64,000 nt of DNA from Gonium pectorale (lineage: Eukaryota; Chlorophyta; Chlorophyceae; Chlamydomonadales; Volvocaceae). How positions within the stretch are numbered: position 1 is the first letter of the stretch; each line of letters opens with the position of its first letter. Of the stretch, positions 48,601 through 61,100 are shown one piece after another. Both the position numbers and the translations under genes were made by a program. The notes below the pieces were generated by a model that saw only the letters and a list, made by a program, of their open reading frames with translations, was not told the DNA's origin and did not search any database. The stretch covers positions 1,553,518-1,617,517 of the forward strand of contig LSYV01000002.1 of assembly GCA_001584585.1 (NCBI GenBank), given 5' to 3'.

Positions 48601-50728
48601 CTCCGCCTCATCTGCAGCGCTCTCCTCAAACCCGCCGCCTTGTCCACCCCCTCCAACGCGTCCAGGGAGTACGCTGCCATGTGCCGCTGACTCGGCCCTG
48701 ATGTAAAACTCCAGATCCTGAAGAACTGGATCCCGCCACGGGTGGCGCTGAATGAGCAGGCCGACACCACTGAGATGCAGCCGCCATGCGATCTCGGGCC
48801 CTGCGGCAGATGGCCGCGGCGTCGGCGGCTCTGCCGCCTGCGCCGCAGCGACCGTTGCCTCGTCCGAGCAACGCTGCTTTTCAGAAGCGGTCGGCCCCAA
48901 CCCCTCGCCGCAGACTACACCGAGGCCGTCCATACCCGCACGATCCTGTGCGGCATGTACGGCTTGAGCTGAGAAGCACAAGCTGTACAGCCCTGGCGGC
49001 ACTTCCGTCCAGAACCCATCGGAGCCTGACGGCTCCGGCTCCTCGGCCTCAGCGCCCGCGCCGCAAGCAGCTGCCACGGGGCTCGCGCGCTCCGGCTCCG
49101 GACGCACAGCCTCGGCCCCAACCGCAGGCCCTGTGCCCCCATCGGCCGCTGCCCCGCTGGAGGCGGCGGTGGGTGTCCCGTCACAGGCGCCTGCGGCGGC
49201 TGTCACGTGGCCTTGGCTCGCTCCTCCGGGCGACGCGCAGGCGGGTGGCAGCGCCGACACCGAGGTCAGCATGAGCCGCGGGTCGGCGGCATCCGGGAGG
49301 TGCAGGAGCAGGCTGCGGCGCCCTGCGCAGGAGCGTCCGCGGCAGCGGCGTTGGGCGATGCGCGCCGTCAGCAGCTAGGAGTCCGCGGCCAACAACCACC
49401 GTATGTGCCAACCACAGCAGGCGACTGAACCCCGCTGTCCCTGGTCCATGACCAGTGCGCCCTCCCGCACCCTCCGCGTTCTGCTGAAGGCACGGACGCC
49501 TACGCGGGCCACCAGTGCAGGAACCAGCTTGGCCTCCAGGGAAGTAGCTCCCTGAATGCCAGTTGGGAGCGCATTACGTAACACCCTTACTCACCAAACA
49601 CGTCGCGACCAAACCACAGCCGCTCGTCCGCCGGGTCCCAGTAGATGAGCGCCCAGGGTCCGCGAACGCCGCCCAGCACGTCTAGCACTGGGCAACAAAT
49701 GCACAAATTGGATCTGTTAAGGTCACTTGTGTACGGCAGCGCGGTGCATATTGCGGAGTACCGGTACATACGGCCACAAGCACGGACAGCTTCCACTGCA
49801 GAGGCAGGCCCTCCCAACCAGGCATTTGCGCACACAGCACGCGAGCGTGAGAGCGCACGTGGTTGCCAGCAAGCCTGGTGTCGTAACCATGCCGATTGCT
49901 GTAACGGCGGGCGCAAAAGCTCTGGACTTTCGGTGCCTCACCCGAATGCGGAGCGCTGCCGCCGGCCAGCGCCGCCAGCAGGCACTCGCCGTCGTTCTGC
50001 CCCAGTTGAACCTTCAAGCCGCCAAACACCTCGCCTGTAGAGTGCGAAAACGTAAGCCGGTGAGCTGCCTATGGGTGATGGCATTGACGCGTGGCTCGCG
50101 GTCGGAAGCCGGGAACCCGGATCTGGCGGCTCAATGGATTCCATCTACTGCGGTTGGGCGCAGCGGCGCCCGATATCTTGACACGGATGAGTCTTTCTAA
50201 ACCCGAGGCCACACCGTTGAAGCAGAGCACGTGGCCGCCGCTGCTGACGGCGGGGCTTGAGCGAGGCGCATGCCCACGCAGCTGCAGCAGGGAGGCGCCG
50301 AGCAGCAAGCTCAGCGCTCCCGCCGCGGTGACCACCTGGAAAGGAAGCTTGGCAATGTTGGTCTGTGTAACCTTCACGCCGACAGGCGGTTGCTGGGGGA
50401 CTGCCGGTGCGTTGCTCTCAACAGAGGTGAGAGGTATAGTTACGACCACACGCGCCTCCTGACGCACACAATAATTTTGGAATCCGGAGCTAAGCCCAGA
50501 GCCATGTAAGATTGGTACCCCTTCCACCCCAACATGCCTTGGGACGCAAACAGTCACACGCTCACTCACATGTCGCGTTCCGAGGTGATCAGGGCCTCTT
50601 GCGCCTAAGCCATCTAGCAGTTCTGGCAATGCAATTCCACTATCGTGATTTCCGCTTGGTTCGCGCTGGTGTAACCCCCTTGCTTGATTTTGCTCGGCAC
50701 TCTGCGCAGCGAGCACTATGCCACACAT
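45686..50728 (-). CDS. ASNSD1: Asparagine synthetase domain-containing protein 1 (ASNSD1) homologue, 9 exons, 948 aa
   Basis: Exons 50728-50215, 50034-49942, 49687-49595, 49322-48484, 48258-47904, 47677-47588, 47128-47071, 46943-46381, 45927-45686 (2,847 nt; phases 1/1/1/0/1/1/2/1). The N-terminus MCGI presents Cys2 of class II glutamine amidotransferases, followed by CFNGEVFGG, RGPWALIYW and LWFGRDVFGRRSLLL. The synthetase half has the ATP pyrophosphatase loop ILFSGGVDS (609-614), GADEQCGGYGRHRTRF, LWLRNLGRDDRLVADWGREA and the C-terminal KRAIQFGSRIGKV. These match human ASNSD1 in order rather than classical asparagine synthetase. The protein is about 300 residues longer than the human one, because of Ala/Pro-rich insertions at 180-500 and near 700. 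Substrate is not established for ASNSD1. TGTAA sits only 15 nt past the stop (45671-45667). Confidence 0.9.
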
Positions 50729-51984
50729 CTTGGCATTCTATGACCCTTTTGGCCCCGATACTTGAGGAGTCGAGCTCCGGATCGGTGGTAACAGAATCTG
50801 GATTTGCTGTTGAAGTTACCTAACGGCGCCGTGTCGCCAGCAAGGTCACGATTTTCCGTTCTGACATGCATGAGAGCGTTTCATAAACGAATGGGTCAGG
50901 TTACAGGCATGGGCAGGTACAGCTAGACAGCATCCCATCGGCGTTGAGGAAGTGAAGGCAAGTTGCCGGCTTGCAATGACCATGGCGATTCTTGCGGCAC
51001 ATTGCAAAACGTATGGTTCATGCAATACTTCTGGAAGCGTCGATAGGGCATGATGCGCCCCGCCTTGCAGCCGCCCACTCCCTGCTCTCAAGTCTCGGTC
51101 CAGGCCCGTCAGCCGCAACACCAAAACAATGGGCTACGTGGTCCTATACCGTCCATAGTACCCTCCATAGTAACCTATGCACATCTTCACATTCGACATC
51201 CCTTTACCGTTGCACAGTGCAAGCAAGAGGGCTGGCACTTCCGCAGAATCGGCCAACCCGCCCAAAGGCATAACTTAGTCTTCATAGACCAGGAGGCGGG
51301 CCCAACACCGCGCCAAACAACGTGAAGAGCGAGACGGACATAGGACAGCTTCAGTGCCCGCCGCTCCACCTCTCAACCTTCGACACAATGCTTGATACGC
51401 AACAAGCAGGGTCCCAAATGTTGCATTGCGCCTCCTCCAGTCCCAAACACTCGCCTTCCCGCCGCCGTCGTATCTGTAATCTGCCACGGAAACCCACATC
51501 TGCATCTCAGGTCAAGTCCTATCGGTCCCGACAGGCCTCCTAATAAGGACACATACTTGCCGATGCCAGAAAGCCAGACTGGCGCGTCTCATACGCCTTC
51601 GTACATGCTCAATTTCACACCCCTTCCCTGCACGTGCTTCAGTGCCCGTCTGGAGCGCTGCACGGGCACACCAGCTACGACACGCGCCAATCCAGCGACT
51701 CTTGGCCCTCAGAAGTGCTAAGACCTGCCGTCAGGAATATAGCTGCATGGAAGGGGTTGCACCCTTGGCGCACGATGTCCCCGCTCATTCGTTCCCACAC
51801 TTCGAACCTGGACCGCCCTTGAGCGGTCAGTTATTTCCCACTACCCGAACGACAGAGACCCTGTTTCCTGCAGCCAAGATGACTTATACCTGACTACTCA
51901 AGCTCTCAAAAACCACAGCCCAGTACCCAACAGCTGTTCATGGCGGCACTCCTCTGGCCAGCTACCGCAGCCTCCCCTCCACGC
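50729..51984. other. Spacer between ASNSD1 and Alfin-like genes, 1.3 kb
   Basis: Promoter of ASNSD1 and 3' UTR of the Alfin-like gene. Nothing else recognised. Confidence 0.6.
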
Positions 51985-53606
51985 TCAGAGCAGCGCCATG
52001 TGCCCTTCTCGGACGATCTCCGCGAGGTCCAGGTCCTCCTCCTCACCGCTAGCGTACACAATCCTGGATGACAGACAGCGATGCAAGGCAGTGAAGTTAA
52101 CAGGTCACTCCACATTTTGGGGTGCAAAGTTGAAGATACAAAAGCTGAACGGGAAGGGCCGGGAGGCGCCATCCCAGTGATGACGGTATGGAAGGGCATG
52201 GATACTCCGGGCGAACCAGAGCTACGTATTGTTAGTCCGTCGATGCCTTATCCTTGAACGTCCCCTCCAAACGAACCATTTTGTCAGAGACACACAGCCA
52301 AGACTAGTCCCGTCTATACGTACTTCGCCTGCTTCGTCTTCGCGTTAACGCTGATGATCTCCACCAGGTACCATAGCTCGTTGTCGGGCCAGAAGAGCTG
52401 CGGGGCAAGTATGGCATGCGTGAGGTGCTCGCCATTTCCCTCCTCAGCTCAGGGCACCATGGACGGAGGTGAGGGTACTTGCCAAGTGCATAAATGCTGC
52501 CACATGACAGCCCGGCAGTCCCGTGGGGCGGTCAAAAGGCTCACCCAGACCCGCCCCAGCAGAGCCGGCGCCGCACCTCTGCTTGCCGCCCTTTGAGCGC
52601 CGGAGAGACATCATCTGCCTTCAGGAGGCGCCCTGACGGGAACTTGCTCTCGATGGGCCGGTCCTCAAACTTCTTTTTCTTGACGACCGGCCCTGCCTGA
52701 GGCTGTGGCGCGGCCGTCTTGAACGCTTTATTCCGTTGGCTCACGCTTTCGAATAGCGTCGGCATCGTGTTTATAAGCTTGAATAGCCGCATCCTGCACA
52801 ACGCGCATTGCCATGTGTTGGCTATCAGCTGCCCCTCTAGCATCCCTACTAGCATCTAGTAGCAGAGCGAGACATCCAATTGAGCAACCGAAACGGCGAG
52901 CTGCCCTTCAGTCACTTGCCTGCCAGCAGCGTCGAGTTTTACCGCGTAGAAGAATGCGACCGCAAGGAGCCATGAATCCGAGTGAACTGCCACCAGCGCC
53001 ACCCAGTCTCGCTGCGGCCATAAGCAAAAGTCGTCGTCAGGGCCCGGCTCCATGGGCTCGGCGCTAGGCTCACTCACCTTCTGCATGCCATCTCGTGCGA
53101 AATTTATCCCAAGGCATGGCTCCGGCAGCTCCGGGGGCACCTCTTCGGCCGGCAGGCCCACCTCCCAGTTCCCATCGCGGGTGCCTGAGCAGGGCAAGCC
53201 AGCCTCAGACAACGCGCAATTGACAGTTGATGTAAAGATAAGCTTCCGGTTGCGCAAGTCGGCCACAGCCGTGCGCGTTCAACGCGGTCACAGCGGCAGG
53301 GACCCACTCACCATACAGGCACAGATTGTCCCTCTCAGGATCCGCTTGTTGGTATAGGTCTTCCAGGTCTGCGGCATACACGTCGCGGTTGAGGGCGACC
53401 AGTGGCGGAGGCAGCAGCGAAACATTTTGGGCTGACCGTCTGTGAGCGCTCGTAGCAGTCCACTCCTGCGCCGCTGAAAGTCCTCAAAGATTTCTTCAAC
53501 TGTGGGGAGGAAGCGGGAAAGTCCATCGGTCCCCTTGTCCACTGCTGCAACCCGGCGCCCAGTAGGTGGTGTTACAGTAGTGCGTACCCGTCTTGGGAAA
53601 GTCCAT
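51985..53606 (-). CDS. Alfin-like protein with C-terminal Tudor-like module, 8 exons, 235 aa
   Basis: Exons 53606-53588, 53499-53437, 53368-53312, 53184-53078, 53011-52920, 52793-52577, 52397-52324, 52063-51985 (708 nt; phases 1/1/1/0/2/0/2). Residues 1-135 are an Alfin domain, nearly identical in order to plant AL proteins: [86 protein letters not shown]. In plants a PHD finger reading H3K4me3 ends the protein. Here no Cys4-His-Cys3 finger is present; instead residues 186-235 ([16 protein letters not shown] then [17 protein letters not shown]) resemble a Tudor-family reader. The role is inferred as a chromatin-associated regulator. Intron 5 uses a GC donor, required by phase. It is divergent from the phytanoyl-CoA-dioxygenase-like gene. 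Confidence 0.85.
52794..52919 (-). other. GC-AG intron in the Alfin-like gene
   Basis: The donor is CAG|GCAAGT. It is needed by phase: the GT five bases further on would put the next exon ([13 protein letters not shown], a conserved Alfin block) out of frame. Confidence 0.7.
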
Positions 53607-53855
53607 TGGAGCTCAGGGTGCCCAGGCTAAGTGCTTTTGCCACTTGTGTTTTCTACAAACCGGGCGTCTCAGCGCAAGTGATAGCAGCGCAATTTTCTGG
53701 CTCGACTGTTCCTGCTGATGCATTGATGCTCCTGGGGGTCGTAAGCTTTGCTTTCTTTGCTCCATTCCTGCCGTACTTCTACCCGTTTCTTCTTCAGGTC
53801 CTGCTCCCCTCTCCCACCTGTCACTTGCAAACGGAGACAATCAACAGTGAAAGAA
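53607..53855. promoter_or_regulatory. Shared head-to-head promoter, Alfin-like gene and PhyH-like gene
   Basis: The start codons are separated by 249 bp. The region is T/C-rich on the plus strand near 53740-53800 (TTTGCTTTCTTTGCTCC). No TATA box is evident. Confidence 0.55.
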
Positions 53856-56407
53856 ATGCGACACGCAACGCAGCACACGCCGTCCTGCCGGCGACAGCTG
53901 CCTCACCGACCACTAAAGCTCCACCTTAGGCCGAGCCTGTCGCGACGGAGCGTAAGGCCATGCGCTTCCGCTAGCGTCAGTGCCGAGGAGCGGTTCTCGC
54001 GAAGCAGCTGGCGGACCGCTGAATTGCAACAACCTCCAGAGCAACAACCTCTGACGGGGGGTGAGCCCGACGAGCCCTTCGACGAAAGTGCCGAGATGAG
54101 CGATAGCTTCGAGGTCTACGCGCCGCTCGCAACAAACGTCAACGCAAACCGCGCGGTGGTGCCTCCCGTGGCAGCGGCCCGCGTCAGCAAGGTCCGCTGC
54201 CCCACCGCGCAGCTGCCCAGCCCCTCCAGCAACAACGGCGCCTTCTCCGTCTCACCCTCGGCCTTTGGGCGATCCCCAACGCCGACGCGCAGCGTCTCCC
54301 GCGGCCGCGTTCAGGCGGCCGCCGCGCGCCAGCCCTCTGCCAGCATCCCTCGCCTGCCCGATTCCCTGCTGCTCCGCTACGAGCGGGAGGGCTTCGTGCA
54401 GACGCCGCGGCTGCTGCAACCCGAGCAGATGTCCTCGCTTCGCGCCAGCTGCGAGCAACTGGTGGCGTCCAGGCGGCTCGACTCCTTGCGCCACCGCATC
54501 CGCGTGCTGTGCCCCGGCGTGGACCCGGACAGCGTCACCTCTGAGGCCGAGGCGCGCGCCGCGCTGGAGGACCACGCCACGGACGACCTGGGCTTCCTTC
54601 AGTTTTTCAACCTGCACCGCATCAACAAGGCCGTGGCGCGGGTAAGTGCCGCTAATGAAAGCAATCCGTGTACCGTTAAAGGTGTCCCTTTGACTGGTCC
54701 GGGAGTTGTGCGTGCACCGGTTCAGCATCATGTTGTGTGTGCCAGTTCAGCACTCGACACGTTGCTGTCGCCGTCCCCCGGCCCCAAAAACGCGCTTCCC
54801 ACATACCCTACATGTATGGCATCCTTGACGCGCGGACGCGCGGGCGAACACCCCGCTGTGTTGGGGTCATGCTACGCAGGTGGCCCTGAGTCCCGAGCTG
54901 GCGTCGGTAGCGTCGCAGCTGTTGGGGGTGCGGCGTGTGCGCGTGTACCAAGTGAGTGGGGTGGGGCGCGCGGGCTGGGGCGGCAGGCTGGACGGAGGCA
55001 GTGCCGTAGGCAGCAGCGCGGGACGAACTGCCCTCATCGCACGCATGAGCACATGCATGCTTCGGGCGGTCAGCCCACACGAGGAAGCATGCCGACTAAC
55101 CCCCAGAGGCTGAGCCCGTGCTGTCGTCGCTTCCCGGCTCACCGCATGTGCGTCAACCCAGACCCCCATCCCGGTCGATGCCTACCCCAGCCTCCTGCGC
55201 TTCAACTCTGCCACCCCCTGTCTCGAAGACCAGCACGCAACCTGACGCGCTCCCTCGTCCTCCTGAATCCAATATGTTGCTTACATTCCCAACTGGGTCC
55301 ACATTCCCAACAACAGGACTGCCTCTTCCTCAAGGAGCCCGGCTTCGCGGAGACCAACTGGCACAGCGACCTCCGCATGGCGCCCCTCGACACCAACGAC
55401 TTCATCACCGCATGGATCCCGCTGCGCCCCATCCTGGGGGCCCACAGCGGCAGCGACAAGGCGGCCGCCGCCCGCTCGCCGCCCGATTCGGGGCTCATCT
55501 TCGCGGCCGGCTCGCACCGCGACTTTGCGCTGCCCTTCTGGCACGACATGGACGGACGCGACCTGAGCGACCGGGGCTACGCCATCAAGGACACGGGTGA
55601 GGCCGGCCAAGGGGACCGAGGATCCGTCCGGGCTCGAAACGTCTTGGAAGGCGGCGTTGAGCGCCGTAGTAGAGGGCGAATTCGTGTTGCAATGCGTGCC
55701 TGTGACAACGTCGCAATGGTTTGGCCTCCCGGCCTGCCCATGTCCCTCACGTAGGCCCGATGGAGGTGGGCGACGTGAGCTGGCACCACGGGTGGACCCT
55801 GCATTGCGCGGCTCCGCAGCCCGTGAACACGCCGCCGCGACTGGCCCTCAGGTGCGCCAGGTCGATGCATGCCTCGGGGCCCGCGAATGGCAATGGGCTG
55901 TCACCGCAGCCACTGGTCTCTGCCCTTAGTGCCAGGAGGTTTCCATGGTTGGCGCCCATGCGGTGTGCCATGCTGTTCTTGGCCTCACTGAGACCGCACC
56001 AGCTCTGTCGGCCCCCGCCACGCGGCCTGCGATGTTAACCAAATGCGGCATGACGCGGTGCATCTAGTGCGGCGATCGGCTGCTCCCTCCCTAGTGCGGC
56101 AATTGGCAGTTTGGGCGTTGCAGCCCTCCTTCCCACGGCTTCCCTCCATCCATCCCACGCTTGCCCGCACTCTGCCCACCTCAGCGTGGCATTCTTTGCG
56201 GACGGCGCCCGCCTGCTGGCCCGCCGCTCCGACCCCTCGGTCCGCGCCGAGCTGCTCCACGACGAGGACGAGGAGAGCTACTCCGCCTGGCTGCCCGCCC
56301 TGGCCAAGGGCAAGGGCAAGGACGGCGCCGTGGCGCGCCACAAACTACTGCCCGTGGTGTGGCCGCTGGATGCCAGCGAGGCGGATAACTTTCCGCTCGG
56401 CATCTGA
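53856..56407 (+). CDS. Phytanoyl-CoA dioxygenase (PhyH) family protein, 5 exons, 485 aa
   Basis: Exons 53856-54641, 54880-54951, 55317-55596, 55755-55851, 56185-56407 (1,458 nt; phases 0/0/1/2). This is an Fe(II)/2-oxoglutarate oxygenase fold. The N-terminal 60 residues are Arg/Ser-rich and look like an organelle transit peptide; Ser/Pro-rich linker follows to about 165. The catalytic part starts near LLLRYEREGFVQTPRLL. Iron ligands are H302 and D304 in NWHSDLRM and probably H396 in HHGWTLHCAAPQ; R404 in NTPPRLAL is placed to bind 2-oxoglutarate. FFADGARLL completes the core. PhyH-type enzymes hydroxylate lipid or small-molecule substrates; the substrate here is unknown. The ATG at 53856 was chosen as the first in-frame one within 250 bp of the divergent Alfin-like gene. 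Confidence 0.88.
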
Positions 56408-58197
56408 CGGTTGGGCGGGCCACCGACACTGGGATGCCGCCGCTTGTGACCCACGGGTCGTGGCCCGGAGTGGTGCCTGGGCAGCCGAGGATTGAGGGCT
56501 GCCATCCCAGGCTCCAGGCGTGGGCACAGGAGAGCCGCAGAGGAGTACCGCATGCTTGTGCGGGCGACCGCTCGGAGTGGAGTGATGAGAGGGCTGGGCT
56601 GATTTAAATTGATTAGAAGCGAGTGTCAAGAGTGTTGACCGGGCATCCAGCCGTATGGCACGCCTGGGGGCACCAGGTAGCTAGTCGCAGTTCTGTGAGC
56701 CCATAGTGTGTCCACGACGGCTCGTTGCGCGGAGGTAGGACATCCCAATTTAAGCTACAAACCCATTCGTTTGATTGTACATTATGGTTCAACGTGCCAA
56801 CGCATGCTGTGGTGCTTTTAGTCAGTCCTAGTAAGCAGACTTGGTATGCCAGGCTCCAGAGAGACTTTGCCTCAGGTTGGCATTCATTTCGGCAATGAAG
56901 CGGGCGATTAGAAGGCAAAAGTTCAATTTAGTCTAGCGGTCATAAATACAAGGCTTCTTACTGTCCCCGTCCAATTTTTTGACAGTGTTGCTGTGTATTA
57001 CTGGTTTACTCCTCTTGCTTTGTGGCATGGGGCGACGTTACCTTCGTGATCGTCTTTGTCAATGTGTTCGTACAACATTCAACCAGACAAGACGTGAACA
57101 CGGTCCATTGTGGCATGGAATGCCAGTTCTCAACACCGCGGCAAGCTAGCTTTGTAAGCTTCGGGATATACTGGCAAGCAGCATCACCGCGCACCCGATT
57201 AGATGCTGGCTCGTACGGGCAACTAACGGTTCTGTGCCTGTGCCCTACCGAGACACAGACGATGAAACTTACTGGCCATCCAGACGCTCTCAATCCATAA
57301 TTTCTCGAAAAGGTACGAAGCGACATTGAAAACATGTTGGGTATGGACGCGTACGGCCAAATGCACAGGAAAAGGATACCCACACGAGTCGAATGCATGG
57401 CTGCCAAAAAGACAGCGGCCGTCTAAAATGCAGACCTCAGTACCACAACTCATTTGCGTTAGCCGTCATCCACATTCACTCTTGCGGCTTGGCACACAAC
57501 AGACGTACGGTCCTTGACGGTTACTCAGCCGTACAGGTAACAGATCCCGTACTCGTGGCAACACACTACACGTGCAAGCACATCGTTGTCTCAAAGCCTT
57601 TACGGCGTAGCTGAGGCGGTCTTTGCCGCCCTTAAACAGTTCATCTCAAGGGAAATGATGCCGAGAATGATGCCATGAAAAACAAGTGCCCATGCAGGGC
57701 TATACTACACGAAGGGGCATTCCTCAAGATGAGTGCGACACACGATTGCAACGCACTTGTGCTTCGATTCCAGGTTTGCAGCATTCAAATTGAAGACAGG
57801 CGCATGCAAAGGTACGCCACTAGTACCGTCCATACTTTTATTCGGGCCCACCTGCTGCCCATAGCGCAGGGCGCAAGTCGTGGGCAGTGCGGGTGATGGG
57901 TGTTCTGTTCCAGCGGAGCATGGCGGAGCTGTCCCCATGACAGCATTTACGGCGGCCATACGTTCAACACACGCATGCGTGATATTTATTCATTCTGATA
58001 ATACAGAGGCTGGGGGTTCCCAAATTGAGGGGCTGGGTGCCCAAATTGAGATGCCTTCTGGAGAAGGCCGGCTCGAACGAACACAGGCGCATACCCATGC
58101 AAGCCCATACTCCTCACAGCCGAATTTATCCCCCTCTCCCGAAAGGAGAACCGTGCCCGTATGTACACTCTTATACACTGCGCTACTTCCGAACCGC
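56408..58197. other. Spacer between convergent PhyH-like and GH1 genes, 1.8 kb
   Basis: 3' UTRs of both genes (a TGTAA on the plus strand at 57153-57157). AT-richer, without recognised coding sequence. Confidence 0.6.
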
Positions 58198-61100
58198 TCA
58201 CGCCACCAGCAGCCCTGACCGCTCGTCGTCGTCCTCCGCATCTCCATCGCCGCCGCGCCGCGGCGGCCGGCCCGCGCCTCGCCCCCAGCCCAGCAGCGAC
58301 CGCAGCACGCACCCCGCGGCGCCCGCCGCCGCGCCCGCCACGCCGGCGACGGCGGCGACGGGTCCCCGCTTGCCACCGCTGCCGTGCGCGAGGGCCGCGG
58401 GCAGGGGCACGTGCGGCCACACAATCTCGCACAGCATCTCTCGCGCGGCGGTCAGGTCTTCGGGGGTAGCGACGTAGCGGCGGATCAGCTCCAGCGCGCC
58501 GTGGCGCAGCCGCCGCCCGGGGCAGCACTCTTCGCCGGCCGCCGCCTCCGCCACTGCCCGCTCAGCCTCCGCCACCGCGGCGGCAGCGGCCGCCGCTGAG
58601 GCACTGGCAGCGCTGACGTCGCAGACGGCGACGTCAGCGCCGGGCAGCTTGGGGCGCCGCCAGGGGGTTCCCGGCGGCGAAACGCCGATGATGGTGGCGG
58701 TGGCGGTGCCGGCGCCGGTGGGGGCGATGTGCAGCGGCGGCAGGGGGTGGCCGGAGACAACGGCGAACTCGACGGAGTCGTCGCCGGTCGCAGCGCCATG
58801 GGGTGCCGAGGTGGGCGCGTTGCGCGCGGCGCGCCGCGCGGCCTTCGCCGCTGCCGGGTTGGCGCGCGGGTTCTTTGGCGCCCCGGTCCACTCAAACAGG
58901 CCAAACCTGCGCAGACGGACAGTGCAGGATGTATTTTTGAGCGGGACACTTGACTCTGCAGGTTTGCCACGGTCGGCGACACAAACTCGCCCTGTGACAA
59001 TTCGTAATTGGTAACGGAGACGCTAGCGGTGTCAGCACGAAAACTACACGTGGATGTATGGCATGGCGCTTGTGCTGCTCGGGTTGAGAGTACAGCACCA
59101 CCGCCCGCCAGGATCCGGACAGGAAGGGCCCCGCACCGGCCCTAGATTAGGAACGTCGACCCTATCTCACGCGCGATGATCACGCGCTAACCGAACCCCG
59201 GCCGTGGCCGCGCCATCCGACGGCCCCAGGGCTGCGCCATACCGGTAGCGCATCCCATGCGCCCCACACCCAGCAGTCCAGATCACTCGAGAGGATGACA
59301 ATTTGCTACCTGCTTTTGCCGTGCCTGCTATGTTACCGTGCCGCTTGCAGTACATTTGTCCAACATGCTACGCCAGGGCCTGGAAAGCCGTGCATGCCCC
59401 GCAGGCGCACCTGCGTGAGCCGCTGGCGTCACCCCCTGCCAGACGGAGCATGTGTGCAGTCCCCCCACGCCCCAGGGTGCCGCCAGGACTCACTTCATGT
59501 TGTAACCCAGGTGCCACTCGTAGTTGTCGCACAGGGTCCAATAGTAGAAGCCGCGGACGTCGAAGCCGTCGGCCACGGCGCGGCTCATCTGCGGGCATGC
59601 GCATCCGGTTGAGACCCATAGATTGGGATCAACTGGTCGACAAGGGCTCGCACTACGAGTCCGGGGCGCATGCCGTTTCTTTGCCATCCGGCCCGCAACA
59701 TGGGCGAAGGAAGGCGATTGAACAAGAGGGACGGCTTCCGGCGGCTGCATCCGGCGGGCGAGAACACCCCCTTCGCCCCTATAAACAGACCGCACAGCAG
59801 ACATGCCGGCAGCGCACCCACCTGGCCCCAGTACGCTGCGATGAGCGCCGCCCGGCGGTCGTCGCGGCCGTCCGCGATGCCCGTCTCCGTCACGTAGAGC
59901 GGCAGGCCCAGCTCGGCACAGTGCGCGATGGCGGCGTACAGCCCCTCGGGCACGATGGGCCAGCCCATGTCGGTGAGCACCTCGCCGTGCCGGCACGTGA
60001 AGCCCATGCGCCAGTCCAGCACCACGCGCGTGTAGTAGTTGATGCCGAGCCTGGCGGTGGTAGCGGGGGCGTGGGGCGGGGGAGTGGGACAGGGTGGCGC
60101 GGGTGGGGCGGGATGGGATGCAGCGGATGTGGGGTGAGTGAAGGGGAGGGAAGGGGAGGGAGGGAGGGAGGGAGGGAGGGTGGGGTCCTGGCCGACGGCC
60201 GGGAGCGATTGTCCGGGGAGGCAGGCACTGCGCGACATGCCAGCCGGGGCGGGGCGGCGGGGCGGTAAGGAGAAGAGGGGTTGGATGGCCCCACATGCCT
60301 GGGTCCTGCAGGGAGGGCGGGCGCGGCTTGAGTAGGCGTCTTTCCTATCCGTAGTGGCCACACGTGTACAATGAGAGTGCCATGGCACACGGCGCGTGAC
60401 TTTGCGTGGCGCCAATGTGACGCGGGAAGGGATGAGTGGTGGTTTGAGGCCCATTCAACCGGTTGACGGGGAGGGCAGGTGCAGACGGGTGCTTCCGAAG
60501 GACGCGCCTTTGTGAAGTGGGCTCGGGAAATGGGGTCCTCGTGCACAGCCCCACCCGACCGCACACCCACCAGTCGCAGGGCGGCCGGCCGTTGGGCTCC
60601 AGCACGTCGATCGCGAAGCCGCGTCGCCCCGGCTGCCGCCACGCGAAGCGCCCCGTCATCAAATACTCGTGGACCAGCTGCACCGGGGACGCGTGCGAGT
60701 GGCACGGCGGGGTGAAACCGAGGGTTGCCGGACGGGGGCTGGACGGGTGCAAGGGACAGGCCGGTAAGGTCGAATTGTGCAGGGAGGCCCGAGGCCCGCC
60801 CAAGGCAGCCCCAGAGCAATCGCGCTATGCCGTGGCACTTACGTCGTAGCCGAAGCAGTGCGTGAGCCACTGGGCCGCCCACCGGGCAGCGCCGTGCACC
60901 AGGCCGGAGCCTGCGAGGGGCGGCACGGCCACGTCGTGGATCAATCTGATACCACAGGCACTCATGAGCAGAAAAAACCGTTCGACACGTTGCTCCGTGC
61001 AATTCATCACATGCAAAGCCCGGACGCGGGTGCTCAAGCGGTGCACGACTGCAGTGGGCGCCGGGCTCCCAGCGTCTTATCTGTGGCCCCGTCACCCATA

